Assembly: GCA_935421135.1 (NCBI GenBank)
Contig: OW285194.1
Location: 9,718,376-9,782,375 of the forward strand
DNA: 64,000 bases
Direction of reading: 5' to 3'
Origin: Bugulina stolonifera
Taxonomy: Eukaryota; Bryozoa; Gymnolaemata; Cheilostomatida; Bugulidae
Under the pieces are notes generated by a model. The model did no database searches. It was not told where the DNA came from and saw only the letters and a program-made list of their open reading frames with translations. Positions 1-15,000 of the stretch are shown piece by piece; within the stretch, counting starts at the first letter, position 1; every line of letters starts with the position of its first letter. The position numbers were made by a program, and so were the translations under genes.

Positions 1-3000
1 CATGGGCATGGACATTGTCATACATGGGCATATAATGTAAACTCCATGCAGTATGTTATTCTCACAGTGGACAAACACTTCAGGCAATAGATTTGAGAAC
101 TTACCTTCACATGCCCTAAACTACTGGAAATATGATTCTAGTTGTACTACTATGATATTACCATGGCGTTCAGGATATGTCGTAAGACAGTATTTCAACT
201 ATATCATACATACATTGAGTTGTTTGGTTACTCGCTACATCATATTATTATAATTATAAACATGAATAACTATATACTTGTGGCGCTTGACTATTCATAT
301 AGAAAACCAGCACAAGTTGGAACATGTGAAGATTGTTCATGCTAATATTATAATATAATGACGGTATTACGCAATCTGCACAATTAAATTAGTATAGCCT
401 ATATGTAAAAATATATGAACAACTAAAATCGTTAATTATCCCCCTTGGGATTTGTACGCATAGTTGCCATGAGCTGTGTTTTGTATAGCAAATTATACAT
501 GTATATTATAGTGTGTTGGCTAAGTGCCTGTAATATTATAATGCATGCAGTAATAAAAATCAATGCTTGAAATTTGAATCTCGTTGCAAATGAATATGGG
601 AAAAGAGATCACATAACTGCAGCAACTTCTCTATTGCAGGGGAACCAAGCTCAGTCAAACTTAAAACTAAATCGCAAAAAGATAACAACTTATATTATTT
701 ATATTGTATTGTACAAGTATATCACACATTTTAATAGATATGTACATTTAAGAACGTACCTCATTGTAGTAGATGCAATAACAGGCTTTACACACATTAG
801 AATCAGTAATAATGGTACCATACAGGAGAAGACAACTTTAGAGGTATGACTATGCACTTATATTGAAGGACCCAATCAATATTATATTATACTTACCATA
901 AGTATACTGGTGAGAGACTAGCTTTCACACTGATTTGCCAGCACTCTTTTGACTTGTCTAACTGGTTCAGGTAAAAAACTAGATATTTATCATTAAAAAT
1001 TACTTCTAAGAAATTTCATTTAAAAATGCCATCAAAATGTGAAGAGCTACATCATACACTTTTGGAGTTTTCTGCTATCGTTGCTGATAAAGTCTAATAG
1101 CTATCTCACCAAAGTTGAAGCAGTAGAGAGTAGATAACTCCTTGTAGATATAGCCATGATGGGAGCACTTTCTCCACTTTGTCCAATGCAGTTGCACCTG
1201 TATACTGTACAGTAGCATACATGTCATTTCCATGGGCTGGTAGTTGTGCTAATAATTGCACCGAGTTACAATGAAGGAATTTGCTGCCCTCAACAACAAA
1301 TGATCACTGTATTTTTATATCTATTAGCATAACATTATATCATCCACAATATTATTTTTACATCTTAGGGTGAAATATATGCCTGCCAAGCATTACTATG
1401 CAATAATAGCATTGGTGTTGATAATTGTATGACTTGTATACACTGTACCTGATGAGATAATGATATAATAGGCTGTAGGTAATTTCACTCAACTCTGAAA
1501 ATCATGCAAACTTCAAAGATGAGTCAATATGGGTAAATGGATTTCTATATGAGGGAAGAAAAGGCAGGGAGGGAGAAGGAATTATTGGATAAATAGCTAA
1601 TATAGTATATATTTCATGACAACATATTGTTGCAGTCATTCTGATTGGACACTCTCACAATGAATTAATGATTAACCGAATATCAAATCTAGTCACTGAA
1701 CTATTTCTTCCGCTAAAATTTATTTTCGCAATGCTAATACAGAACTCTATTACATGTACATGTATATATATGATAGAATTGAACTTATTACATGTACGTG
1801 CAGTCCTACACACGTACATTGTATATACATGTATGTCCTACTTAGTAGCCGCATACAATATATCTACACAAGGATTCCAAGTTTTGCTTTCAAAGTAAAC
1901 TGAGCCAAACAAATAAAACAAACCAATATTTGAATATTGATTAAGGTTTGTATAAATATTTGATCAGAATGCATGTATAACAAGTAGGAGTAATAATACG
2001 TTCTCTATCTCACTGGAATGAGGGCAGATTATTAATTTTAATTAGGACAAACAACAACATAAAAATCCTAAACTCATTATTTAGAAATTAACAGAGCTGT
2101 TCCTGTCAACATTAGCTTTGGATCGGATTTGCATTGCAATGCTCTTTCTTGACATTAAAATTGATTCTTACTCTATGAATGGATGCCTTCATCTCTCGAC
2201 AGCATTTACCCTGGCGTATTTTTAATCCTTTGTTTATTTTCTGTTTTTATTCAAGTTCACAGCATCCTCAGTTGGGTCTACTACAATAGTTATAAATGAT
2301 GTGCTATACCATCAAAGATTTTGCAAAGTTTGCTGAGACGCAACATTTTTCTTTATAATGTTCCTTCAGTGAAGTGTGCATACAATTTTTTCACCAAATT
2401 AGTGGTTTTTCTAGCCTACATACTTTAGATAAAAAAATGCTATTAATTATGTCAAAGTTCGAAACTGGTACCAAAAAATGTAAATTTCTGAGCAACAGAG
2501 GCTAACACAATACGATAGTGTTAATATACAGTGTGTAATCAGTTGAGGGAGTTAAACACCAATATGTCCAGAGGCAGAGTCTAGCTCAAGCGAACAGCAC
2601 TGTATATATTATATTGTTAGCAGCAGCCGTCAGCATCTCACTGCAAATCATGCACAACTAAATCTTAGGGAGAAAAAGGTGTCTGAAACAAATAAATGCC
2701 ATTCATACATACATGAGTGCAAATTTACTTGCAAATTTACCTGCGACTAAACAAATGTGTCGAACATGTAGCCGTTACAAACAAGCCGACAAATTGACGC
2801 ATGGTGAATGCACATTTACACATATTGGATATTCACATTAAATATTTTTATGTCTGTCTGTAAACTGAAGTACCTGCAATATTATATTTCAGCTACTCCA
2901 CAATTTTATTGGATGAGCTAGGCAGCTACTTAATCAACCCTAAATTATTTATTAGGCTGGCATCATTTAACGCATCCACTTGTATTAAATAATGCCGTAT

Positions 3001-6000
3001 ATGCTCGCTACTTACAATCTTAAACAATCTCCCATCTTTTAGCCGAATGTTTACATTTCTATCACATGATTTCTACTCACATTCATGTCTTGTGTATAAT
3101 ATACATGTACATGTATAGTTTAGGAGATAAAATTGATGATAATAATATATTATTAGCAAAGAGCAATGTTAATCATATAGCCTTAGGATATATATGATAC
3201 AGAGGGTGGTCACAAATACCCCCAAATAAAAAGCTCTTTTGTGTATTTACACCATAATAAAATCTGCAATAGCCTGACACTCGGACCTCATAATGTATGA
3301 TAACACTTGGCTCTAGAAGCTGGGCACAGCCTTCATCCATTTGATCCATTTGACTTCATTCTCTATATTTATAGAGGTGAAGAGTCTGGAGTTCAAAAGG
3401 CATCGATAACCCTTTACTAGGTTTTGACAACTTACTGTAAGGATTTATCCTCTCTCTTTCCAAAAGTTAAATACATCACAACAACTGTTATCTAACGCAT
3501 TGTACATGCAGTAACCAGCTATCATCACGAAAGTTGAATAATTATATAATCCCTATAAGACTGCCTGAATATTGCCAAACATCAAAAGACAAAAAAAGGA
3601 TTTTGCTTTTGGCCCAAGCCACCGTATTCGCAATGCTTGTGACAGGAGTGAGTCGGAAAATTCTTGAGCCGTGCATTTACATATGTTACGTCACTCATTA
3701 AGAAGGGGGGAGGTCGCAGGGTAGAGATGCATGTACCTCCCTAGCATGAACTTGAATTTGCTCCTATCATTGCCTGTAAGCTATCTTAGGTTCCTCACCC
3801 TCAAACCAAATGGAGTGCATGAAACCTAGGCTATAATTAGCCTATATGTAAGTTACCATTAAATATATGTGCGTAGCTGGCAGATTGTCTATAACTTCAC
3901 AGTTGACTATAAAACCCACATATATTGCATTTAGGCATACAATGAATACAGGGTAACGTAAAGAGAGATTATTTTTAGAACAAGGTGTATTGACTTTGCC
4001 AACCCCAGTCAATGGGATTATCATAATAGATGTAATTCATACCTGACTGAGTTTTCAGTTCATATATATATATTTATTTAGCATGTGTTTTTGATGTAGA
4101 TAGAATATACGGGTGGTACGTAGTACAAGACTATATTATCTTAAAGTAATGTCTCAGGATTTACAGGTCTAAGTGTGGGAGGGGGTGGAGTTAGGGTACT
4201 GCCTTTTGTATACTTATTTTACTGCTGTTTTACTATATATTACTATACATGTAATGTACATTGTATATTATGATAGAGGAATTAATAGTTATATACTATC
4301 TATTATCTACATGTACATGTATATGCATATTTAAGTTATTACCTGAGGTAGCCATTGTAGGTCTGCAGCCTGTTCCTGTAGGAATATGGGTATATGGCCA
4401 TCTCCAATACACAACAAAGCAAAATCAATTTCAGGCGTAGAAAACGTGGTTCCCCTCAATTTGTTAAAATTTTTCTTCAGTTCTCTAATAGATGAGAAGT
4501 GGTGGGTCCGCCAATACTGCATGTCTCCGACTTGTAGGCCTACCAAATGTTATATAAGATGAAGAGATACCCTTACAAGTGAATTACATGTATAATATTC
4601 CTGTAAATATCCGGTAGGCCTATGCTACACACAATAAAAATTGCATCCACTTTGTAGTATTTTTGGCGGCCTTGGGTACTTTGAATACATTAGAAAACTG
4701 AACAGCTTTTAGGTTGGCGTGCAGCTCACTGGAATTATCTTGTCGACAGCTAGAGTTACATGTAGAGTTGGAGTAGGTTCATAACCTGGTAGTCCCATTA
4801 CTATTAACTAGGTTATAAGCAATAGCAATGTCAATCAGGGTAGTGAAACCTAGCTATAGCCTAAGGCACTTTGAAATAGTGACAGTGAAAATCATCACCC
4901 GACCCGCAAGCTCTTTTGAAGATTGTGGAGCTCATACTGGGCTGGATTTTTATTTACCTATCTTGTTCATTTTTGTGAAGTTTGGGGGTTGCAAATTCTA
5001 ATTCAAGAAAATGGTTGTTTGAATGAATTGTAAAATTTGGTTATTTGATGACCGTAAGTAATTTAGTAATAGTACAGATGAATCGCACAATTGAAAGGTT
5101 TCTCTGTGAGACAGTATGCACATGCTGTTTTTAGGCTAGGTCTAGTAAAACTTTCCTTATGGCTGCCATATCATTAAATATATATAACACCACCTGTCTG
5201 TACCTAGCATAATTATACTACCCTACTAATTGTAGACTATAGTGTCAGCATTCTACCATGACGTAAGGTGATCTAAAAATAGACTAACTAAAACATTCTG
5301 TAGGGAGGGTTAAGAAAGGTGAAATACAAGCAGCGTTAACTATTTCATGTACATTTATATAGAAATACTATACATCATGGACCGTGACTCCAATTTAAAC
5401 TAATATAGTTGTATGAATGAAAAGGTTTCCATTGATTTTGTTCAATACACTGCCTTATTCGCTATTTATTATAATATTATCAAAGAACAAATGAAAATCA
5501 TAGTAATTAGTGGTGTTAATAAACTTTGTTATTACACTTACAATGGATGAAGTGATTAAGCTTATAGAATACATTTCATACTATATCCCACATGGGCATT
5601 GTAGGTAGCACTTGTATAAATTTCCGCCACAGCCTGGAAGTATTACTGAAGTTCAAAAGGTAACAACACTGTACTGTATGTTGTATCATTTATATTAATA
5701 GTTGCATATTGCTATTCAAATCAACATCTTTTTTAGCTGCAACAAAATATTCTGCAAATATATTTTGGACCCAATTGCGCACTGTTCAAGTTTCCTAAAG
5801 GTTTCGGCCCAAATATCCTAATCAGTTGTGGCGTGGGATGCTTGTGACCAAAGTCTCTATCCAGTGCATGTAGGGCAATTACATACCACTGTATGTTCAC
5901 GGGTAGTTTTGTTGTACTTGTGCACCTACGTGCACATATTAGATGAAAATCAGGTACTACAAGGTGCTTGTTGTTCATTACTTCAAATAGTTGATTAGGA

Positions 6001-9000
6001 AATGTTAGTATCATGTATATAATGTTCACAAATGTTTTTTCTTATCCCATCTTAGACGAAAGGCTAAGATAAATATGAGTGGATGAACTTAATAGAGACA
6101 TATACTTTGTGTATCTGCAGGATTGCTCTTTGTATGCTAGCCGGTAGCCTTAGCTCATGCTCATTTTACATAAACACACACATACGTGTATACATGTATA
6201 TCTTAGTTTGCATGGAAACATTTCCTAGAGTGGAAAGCAGGCTATGTTAATTACAGAAACTGTATTCTTGTCCACCCAACAGTTCATTTGGACCTAAGCT
6301 AATTGACAGTATAATAATATTTACAGTTTGTTTATAGAAATATATACCTTGAATCTGTTGTGGCTGACAACGCATATACTACATGCTTTCCAATATTCTA
6401 TTTTTATTTGCAATCTGCTCTTCTCAATTCTACACTATAAAATCTGATTGTGTTCAAGTTGGAATAACTTAGTTTGATGTGTAATTGTTTCACATGCTTC
6501 GGCTTTGAAACTATTCCAACCTTGCCACTAATTGGTCTGCACACTATGCCCCCTGGGACTAGGAGTATTAACTGTATACGCCCCTATCTATGTACAAACT
6601 CATGCATTCACTAATTAACATACACATCATCCCCTCTCAGTTCCTAGTAATAATCATATAGCATAGTTTTATACGAGTAGGTAAAATATGTATTATATGA
6701 GATTACTATTGGCTGTTCAGTCTCTCATTCTTTCCCATAATACTACCTGTCAATAACGGTACTTCTGTTGCTGCTGACATCGGTGATACCATCTGTCTAG
6801 ATAGTAGTAATTTGTCTACATCATTCGCTTTTCTTTCTCTGCAGATTAGTGGAGTGGTATAGATGACCATGATTTAATACTGCTTTCTAACTTCCTGTAT
6901 TGTGGTGACTAGTACCGACTATCATTCCTAAGTGGTGCCAGTTATACACAACCGACCGCTCTTGAGTAGAGCCAACTATTACAAGCCACCTAACAGAAGT
7001 ACAGCGATGAAATGTTCTAGATGAGGAGAGTATAGTCTAGGCAAATCTTCAACCCGGATATATAAATTCCAAAGCAGTTGATAGTTTGGTAAGTTTCTAG
7101 ATGCATGCTTTAGCTTTTGTGGCCCAACATAGAATTCTACGTGTTGCTGCTATCCGGGGGATTTGTCCAAAATATGGATCCAGATCAGTAAATTCAACAG
7201 CATTTTTTTTCTATACAAAGTGTTGAATATTTGTTTACAGGAATTTTCTGCTTAGTCTGCGGAAGTCTAGTAATGATGTTGTAATAGACATCATTGTGTG
7301 CTCCCTTTGTTTACGAACGAGAAGAATTATAATGTTTAAAATAACCATGGAAACTTTTTATATAAAAAATACTAATATACAAGAAAGAAATCCCATCAAA
7401 ATTGCACCTAATAAAATAACGATTACATATTCGATGCAGACACATTATAATTACCTAGTTATTTGGAAATATTGCATAAATATATGTACATGTATGTGTT
7501 GAAGTAATTGCTCAACGTCATCCAAGAGGTTATTGGTAAAGTAGGCAATAAATCTGCCATGTACAAATCGTCACCAACTGTGCATGTCATTGTTGAAGTA
7601 TAGCGAGAATTTTGAGAAGTCTCCTTATTAGGTGATATCCTTATATAAACCACTAAAGAGAAACTACATGTGGTTCAGTTTCTTTTTCAACCAGTCCCTC
7701 ATAAAAGTAGTGAGCTGATCGCATTCCTGTTCAGTGAGCAGAGTGTAAAATATAGCCTCACTTCTTGCATGTAGCTAGAATAAGCCCAAGTTCTACAGTG
7801 TACATGTATAAATCTAAATTATGAGGGAAGGGATACATGTGCACCACATATACATGAACAGTGGCATTGTAACCCCAAATCTACAAGATTTGAATTTGAA
7901 TATTGCGGTAAATTTATTATACAAACGCTTGAATAGTTGACGATTCAATATTCACCGGCATTTACACTTTGCAAGAAATACATCTATCATGTGTACAGCT
8001 CTGACAGTTTCTGTGGGTGTTGTGCTATCATTTTCCAAAGTTAAACAAGAACACCACAGACACCCCAGATATACTGCTTGAACAAAGAGTATGCAACTCT
8101 AGTAAAAAGACTCTAGCAGACGGGTCAGTTAGTAAAGCAATTGTATAAATAGCCAAGGGCAGCATAGAACTAAAAATAATAATATTATGCAATGAATTTT
8201 CATGTTCTTAGAGCATTAATCAAATTAATAGGCTTCATAATAAGGAATATAATATTTTGCTTTAGCTAATTTTGAAGTGTATCACAGTGCATATGCATGG
8301 ATAAACCAAATGCAGGCTAATAAACATTGTATTACTTGCTGATATTACTTAAAGTATTGCCATTTTTATCATGCGTGTACTCATTAATACACAGAAATTA
8401 TGATTTTTACCTAGTGCAAGGTAAATCTATAGTTTTAAGTAGGAAATAAATATTGTGGTGATTATGACTCTATTCTTTATTTTCTTATGCCGAACAAAGA
8501 TTCAATTTAGAAAAGTTCTGAATACAAATTGTTCAATTCTACCAGCGGAAATACAATTTCAAGCGACGGGTTATCCTAAAAGTGGATTGCAGTATAGAAG
8601 TCTTTATTGAGTGCAAGGCACTCTGAATAAGTGGCATGTGCTAGTATAGACTATATATAATAATATATTTCTATTTGTGGCTGATGTTATATAATTTACA
8701 TTGATATTATAATAATATAAGAAAAACCTGCTAATCTTGGCTGAACATGTTGTATAGGCAGCTAGGTAAACACTTGCTCTTCTTCTTGTAGCATAAGAAA
8801 CATAGCTAATGTTTACACTCGGATATAAAATACTTTATAAGTGGTAGAATGGGTTTTGCTAACGTCAATGCCTTTGTATGCACGTCTTCTTTATATCTTA
8901 GCCTAAGATCACTTGAACATGAGAGTAAGGGTGGTTCTAATATGGCCCGAAGAGTCTATATATATATTACTTTTATTGCAGAAATATATTGCCATTGTAA

Positions 9001-12000
9001 GGCTATGGCACCAGCAGTAGAATGGGTTTTATGCATAGACACCGAACAATAAATAGGTCATAACATGCATAGGTCTACCCTACTGCCTATAGAAGCGTTT
9101 CCAACGCACAATTTCATTTGGCTGGAAAAATCTAACCTGCCCTGACTTAACCTGTTTTTTATAGTGCCATGTGTACTTTTAAAAGCTGGCATGTAGCAAG
9201 TCTATTTAGTGATTAAAGCGTGCCGATCTTGTGACAAATAAAGGTTTAGAGTATCTGATGATAGAATGGCATTCACCCCTCTTATATTGGCCACACAGCC
9301 ATTAGTTGAATGAACCAAATTTGCTCTGCAATCTGTATACATACACTCGAAGTAGATCTATTTAACATGAAGCTTTTTTGTAGAAACCTATTAGGGCAGT
9401 CTACAGAAGGTTCTAGAACACGTGTTTTTAACTATCATTCACTTTGATATTTTTGCTTTAATCTTATGCTAAAACATATTTCAGAGAGTGATAACTCAAA
9501 CTGCTTTGTGATGAGCTTGATGTAGCAAAACGGGTTTTGTGAACTCGGTAAAAATGCCGTTAAAGCAGTAAATCTGCTCAATGCCAACCCAACTACAAAT
9601 CAGGAAAAATCACACAAATTGTGAAGATTCATCATTTGGGGGTTTTTACAAAGAGCATGGACCAAGAGGCCCTATTAATATGCACATGTACCTTTGAAAA
9701 GTGGGCTACATGTATTTACATGTATGTGGTGTTACAAGACAAGGGCGGATGCAGTAGTTTGGTGCAACATTCCATAGCAACTTATTCTGTTTCAAGATGT
9801 GCCGCTAGCTTGTACATGTACACGCTAGTGAGACCAGGGAGAACCAGTAAAATAAAATTCATTCTTGTGCATTCGATATGTTCTATCTCTTTAGACGGCT
9901 TCACAAACTATACTGCACTAAAGAATACTCTACGACTGTAATCAATGATTTTGATTGATTTTTGACAAATGCAAATCGCATAAGATTTAAAGATTAGTAG
10001 TGCATTACTAGTTTGTATACATATTTAGCTTGTTGACTTATCCCATCCAGTTGTCAATCAATATTTCAACTTGTAAAATCTACTTGATTGAAACTGCCTT
10101 ACGAGAGTTCTTGTTAACCCTTGTTCTGTAGTACTGCACCTTAATGGAATTAAAGAGCTAAGGCTATTTGTTCAATATATCAGGTAATTAGCTTATTTCC
10201 TTTGGCATACATGTATTACACCAGGTTGGAGCATAGTATACATAGTCAAACAGACCTTATCAAGTTGTACAGCGTTTTGAATTTGTTTGATTTGTCCTCC
10301 CTCTATGAACCGAGGAATTGTCATGTAAAACTTCTCATAGAACATTCCGGTTGTTCCACTCATTTATTTTAATGTGGAAAAATCAGCATCATTTCATTCA
10401 GCCCCAATTTTCCGTTCTAAATTCTCGCTTTAAAAAGAAGACAACTCCACCCACATCACTATTAATAATTAATTTTTAATTAGACTAAATTCAAGTGCTT
10501 GTTATGAATGGACTAACTAATTGAGAAATTTGTTTACTCTGAGCAGCTAGGATGGTACGTTAATAACTATTTTAAATGCAGTAGTCGAAGCTGTAAAAGA
10601 TGCTGTTGTTGTTGTGTCATTACCGTGGCTTGATTAGCCTAATTGTTGGAGGGATCATCAGGTTAAATACTAGTACTGCGACGGAATCGACTCACTGACC
10701 TCTCTACTCAAGCTTTAAGCTATAATTTCTTAATGAAGTGTCACTCAAGTGCTGTCAGGAACCTCTGCCGATATACGTGTACTACAAAGTTCAGACTGTA
10801 GATGTATTATGGTCATCTGACTATAAGGTATTATAAAGACAAGAAGCTATAATTACTTCAATCTAATTATGTAATCCTAAAGGTTGTATAATGTAAAAGT
10901 TATATTGATAAAGTTTCTTCCTTCTACACTATAGACTTATTCAAATTCATTTATCCCCAATAAGTTAAAACCATAATTCAATTCAAAGCTCTAAAGCAAT
11001 TCATGATCAAAGCCTAGTATTACAGGAGTCAATCCTAAATTATAGTCTAATAATTAGCCACTATAAAAAGACGTGTCAGGTTAAGGAAGTTAGAAGTTAT
11101 GTCCACATTATGTTGAAATGTAGTTTGAATTTGTGGAGGAAGCCAGCTGTACACTGGTAACAATACATGTATAACTCACTGTATAGTTATAACTAAAACA
11201 CTGGCTAGTTCCTCTCTAGTGTTCAACTAGTGTTCTAGCCTCAGTGCTAGAAATAATTATATTAATACATTAAATGTATAGATAGATTGGTTAATAACAG
11301 CTTCAGGCTATATAATAATACACTTCATGTATGTGTAGCACTAACAATCATAAAGTATAATATTGATTAAAGAGAGCAATGCTGACTTGATGGTTATTAT
11401 AGTGATGCTTGTCACAATCCACTGAGGCCTAATATGGTTCACAGGAAAACCATAAAATTCTTCATTTAATAAGTGATGAAACAGTTACTGGGCAGCACCA
11501 ACACGTATGTCTTCAAAATCTGCACGGTGCATGTTTAGCACGTATAGTTATATTTACGCCATTAATAATGTGCTTGCAGTTGAGAATTTCAAAAATAAGA
11601 AATAATTCTATAAGTTAGGATAAATTGAATTACATGGAAAAGGAAAACCCAAACTGGCAAGTAGCAAGCCAATTATTGCACTTTAATGATTGCAGTATAA
11701 AGTTATGTTATATTAATAATCATAGTAGCCTTTGTACCCACAAAAGTATGTTATATTTTGTGGACATTCTTAAAGCTCAACATTACTTTCTTGTGGCAAT
11801 TTTCTAAGAACTGAGAGAGACCTTCTGCCTTTCAGCTCTCCGTCGATTACATAACTCAACCACTTTTCTCATTTGCCAAATGCTCTTCATCCAATTATTA
11901 GACTTGAGTAGTAATTGTCTACTACTTAATAACTTGAGATGGTTTAACATTAGCTTTGCATGAAAGTAGCAATTTGTACCAACTAGCATTAACTCCAATC

Positions 12001-15000
12001 ATACAGTAATTAATAAAGACTGAAGGTTTCAAAAGCAACTTTGGAAGTTGTCCTCTTTTCTATCCAGGCCAACCATAGTTTTAGCATTTGATTCGCTACC
12101 TGCTTCCGCTGTATCTCACCACAGAGTTATTGCACATTATATAATGTACATTGTTCAAGTACTTGGCAGCACTTGATCGCCTGTGACACAGATGCTTGTA
12201 TGAATTACATAGAAGTAAAGTTCTGTCGGTCACAAAGGGTAAGGTGACACGTCTCCTCTGCATACAACTATTCACTTTGTCTTAGCATAATACCTTCTTA
12301 TACACAGATATAATAGATTGTGTATATAATGCAGGGGTGTATAACGCATATGTATAACGCAATAATTATATTCGATGCATTGACATATAAGATTGGTGAC
12401 ATATATGAGGATATAGACTGAATTCTACGTCATTTATATCAGAGATATTTGGGTCCAGGAGAGGACAACCCCTAAATTCAAAATTTTAATTCAGTGCAAC
12501 ATTTGGAACAAAGGAACAATGGTGGCTGCGGCTTTCTTGCACAAGTTTATGCATCATGGTAATGCGTACAGCAAAGTCACAGTTCTTGCTAATGCATTGT
12601 GAAAGTAAGGAGAGGATAACTCCCAATTAATACTAGTGCACTGTTTATGCGTGCAAAATGCGGGTAGCATACATGTATGCATTACATGTACATACAATAA
12701 GATACCGGTATAATATTATTGATACTAAACACTAGTAATGCTATTTCATTGGCATGCTCCTGCGGTGTTTTGTTTGCACTGAAATCCAATAATATGAACT
12801 ATATTACTTAAGCAATACTATGGGAATTGCAGGACTTGGCAAATATATAATGTTATACATGATATTTGTGATGATATGCTATTACATAGTGTGGCTGTTA
12901 GACTTGCGTATAGTACACGGTACATACTGTATTGACAGACTACATGTTGTGAACGAACACATACTACTCATCGTGTTTAGGAGTGACCATGAGCTCGTAG
13001 CCTCTCTTTGGATTAGATATGTTCTAGTGACAGGTTTCAGGGACGCAGGGTGAGTGACCTTGACCTGTAGGCTGTAGGTATTTGTGTTTAGCAGTGTGTG
13101 AATGTCGGTCTAATAAAATACTAGCTATTTAATGCTACTTATTTATAGCAATATAAAATATATATTGTGTTCATTTCCTGAAGCATGCATAGCTATAAAT
13201 TCTAAGGTAAGTGCTTGGATCAACTTAAGGGTCAATCGCCCACATATCTAATTAAAATAACAATTAACAATGCTCCTTGATTCTGTATCTGCTCTAAATA
13301 TATACAGGACTATCCTTTATATATCACTTAGATAATTTACTGTCTAGGTTGGTTAAAATGTACACTGCATATTATATAATATAATGCATGAACATATACA
13401 TGTACATGTAAGTCTAGGTAAGGAAGGCTTTATTGTATTAACTAGCAAACTTGTCAGCCACTGACAAGATATTAGTATAATGTCAATTCCTGGGGGAAAT
13501 TAATTTCACGTTAAGTTACTCTATTTTTATTTCCTTCCACCAACGATGACAACTCCGATTGACCAATGAAGTCTACCGACCGATGAGAATGAAGATACAT
13601 ACAATATTCAGCAGCAAATAGGCCACTGACAAACTATTATAACAAAAAGAAACAAATTATGAAAAACCCACAAAACCTGCAAAGTTAAAACGGCTGAGCA
13701 ACATATTAACCAATTAGTTGGATTGGGTTTTTACTACTACTCTAGAAAAATAATCAGCTATTCAATTTTCTTGCTCGAGCTATGAATTACATTTGTTTAA
13801 TTATAATATTTTTGCAATATATTAAGTATTTATACAACATGCAGATACATTCGTAAGCAAACCAAAGTAAGTCTTGCATAGCTCTTATTTTTACTTATGT
13901 AATGCCTTCTCTATGCAGTAGAAGAACATTATTTGCAAAAGCTCAAAGTTTTGCTTCCTAGTTACAACAAACAGGCCTTTACTTGCTGTCCCTGGCACAA
14001 ACAATAACTTTATACAATGGCAATGATATTGAACGCATAATCCTGTACTTTCAATTTGTGAAATTATCTGCAGAATGCATTTTTTTAATATTCAATTACG
14101 GCATATGATATTGTTGGCTACTATGTGGTGTGGGCGGAGAGGACCTTGTAATTGTGCAGTCATGCTTGCATTGCAGTCTTGAATGCACATGACTTGGTTA
14201 ATTATTACAACCTGCAGAGCCGTGTCAGTATGGTATCAGTGTCAGGCTTGCACAACTGCAGTAAGTTCTTCTAAGTGTTAGATTACATGATATACTTCTT
14301 GACCAAGTGCTGACAGGTATATGCAGGTGATACCTCTGCACTTTTCAGTATGTTGCGCAAAAAGTCAGTATAAGTATACGAAAAAGTGACGCACTGTTGT
14401 ACTGTTAACAACTTACGACTAGTATTGCACATCTTGGATTTTCCAATCAACCGCCTAAAGAGGTAAGTGGTATCACGGTAGAGTATTTCTCATACTTCCC
14501 TTACCTCTTCTTTAGTACGTGCTAGAGCTCATGGCAAGGGATTCCACAATGAGTGGTGTGCAGACAGTTTGAAAATATGGTGTAGTTTGCAATTGGCATC
14601 GGCATTCCTTATGTAGCTCTCACAATATGCACCACTCTGCATTGATGATATGCAGCATTTTGTGAAGAAACTTCACTTTACATGTAGTTTACATAGTATT
14701 ACGATTTGAGCAATGGGTTGTTATACAGTGAAAGCTGATGAGTTGGTTCATAGTGGTACACACTGTTTAGTTGAGCATAGAGAGGCTTGACTTGTACAGA
14801 CTGTAGAAGGAGATGCAAGTCTCGTTGTCATGGTGATTGTTGTTGTTATTTTCGTAATAATATGCCTAAATGGGGCTATAAAATAAAAATAAACACTTAG
14901 TGTGACAGCTAATGTTTATAGCAGGGAATTATCTCTGGTTTAACCCACGTCATCAAAAAATTCTATCTTCTGTCTGAAAAGTCTTGCAAAGTCTTGCAAA

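Noticed and set aside
5733..6029. 98-codon minus-strand frame with mixed composition
   Set aside because: No ATG-independent support: no paired splice sites giving a clean exon and no family I recognise. Kept only as a possible decayed coding fragment.
11804..11998. Minus-strand frame with a basic segment (NRRRAERQK)
   Set aside because: Too short, no splice-site pair, no recognised domain.
12820..13053. Plus-strand frame ending near a good donor (gacgcagg|gtgagt), possible 5' exon of the exchanger
   Set aside because: It could be a non-coding first exon, but nothing besides the donor supports it and the peptide looks random.
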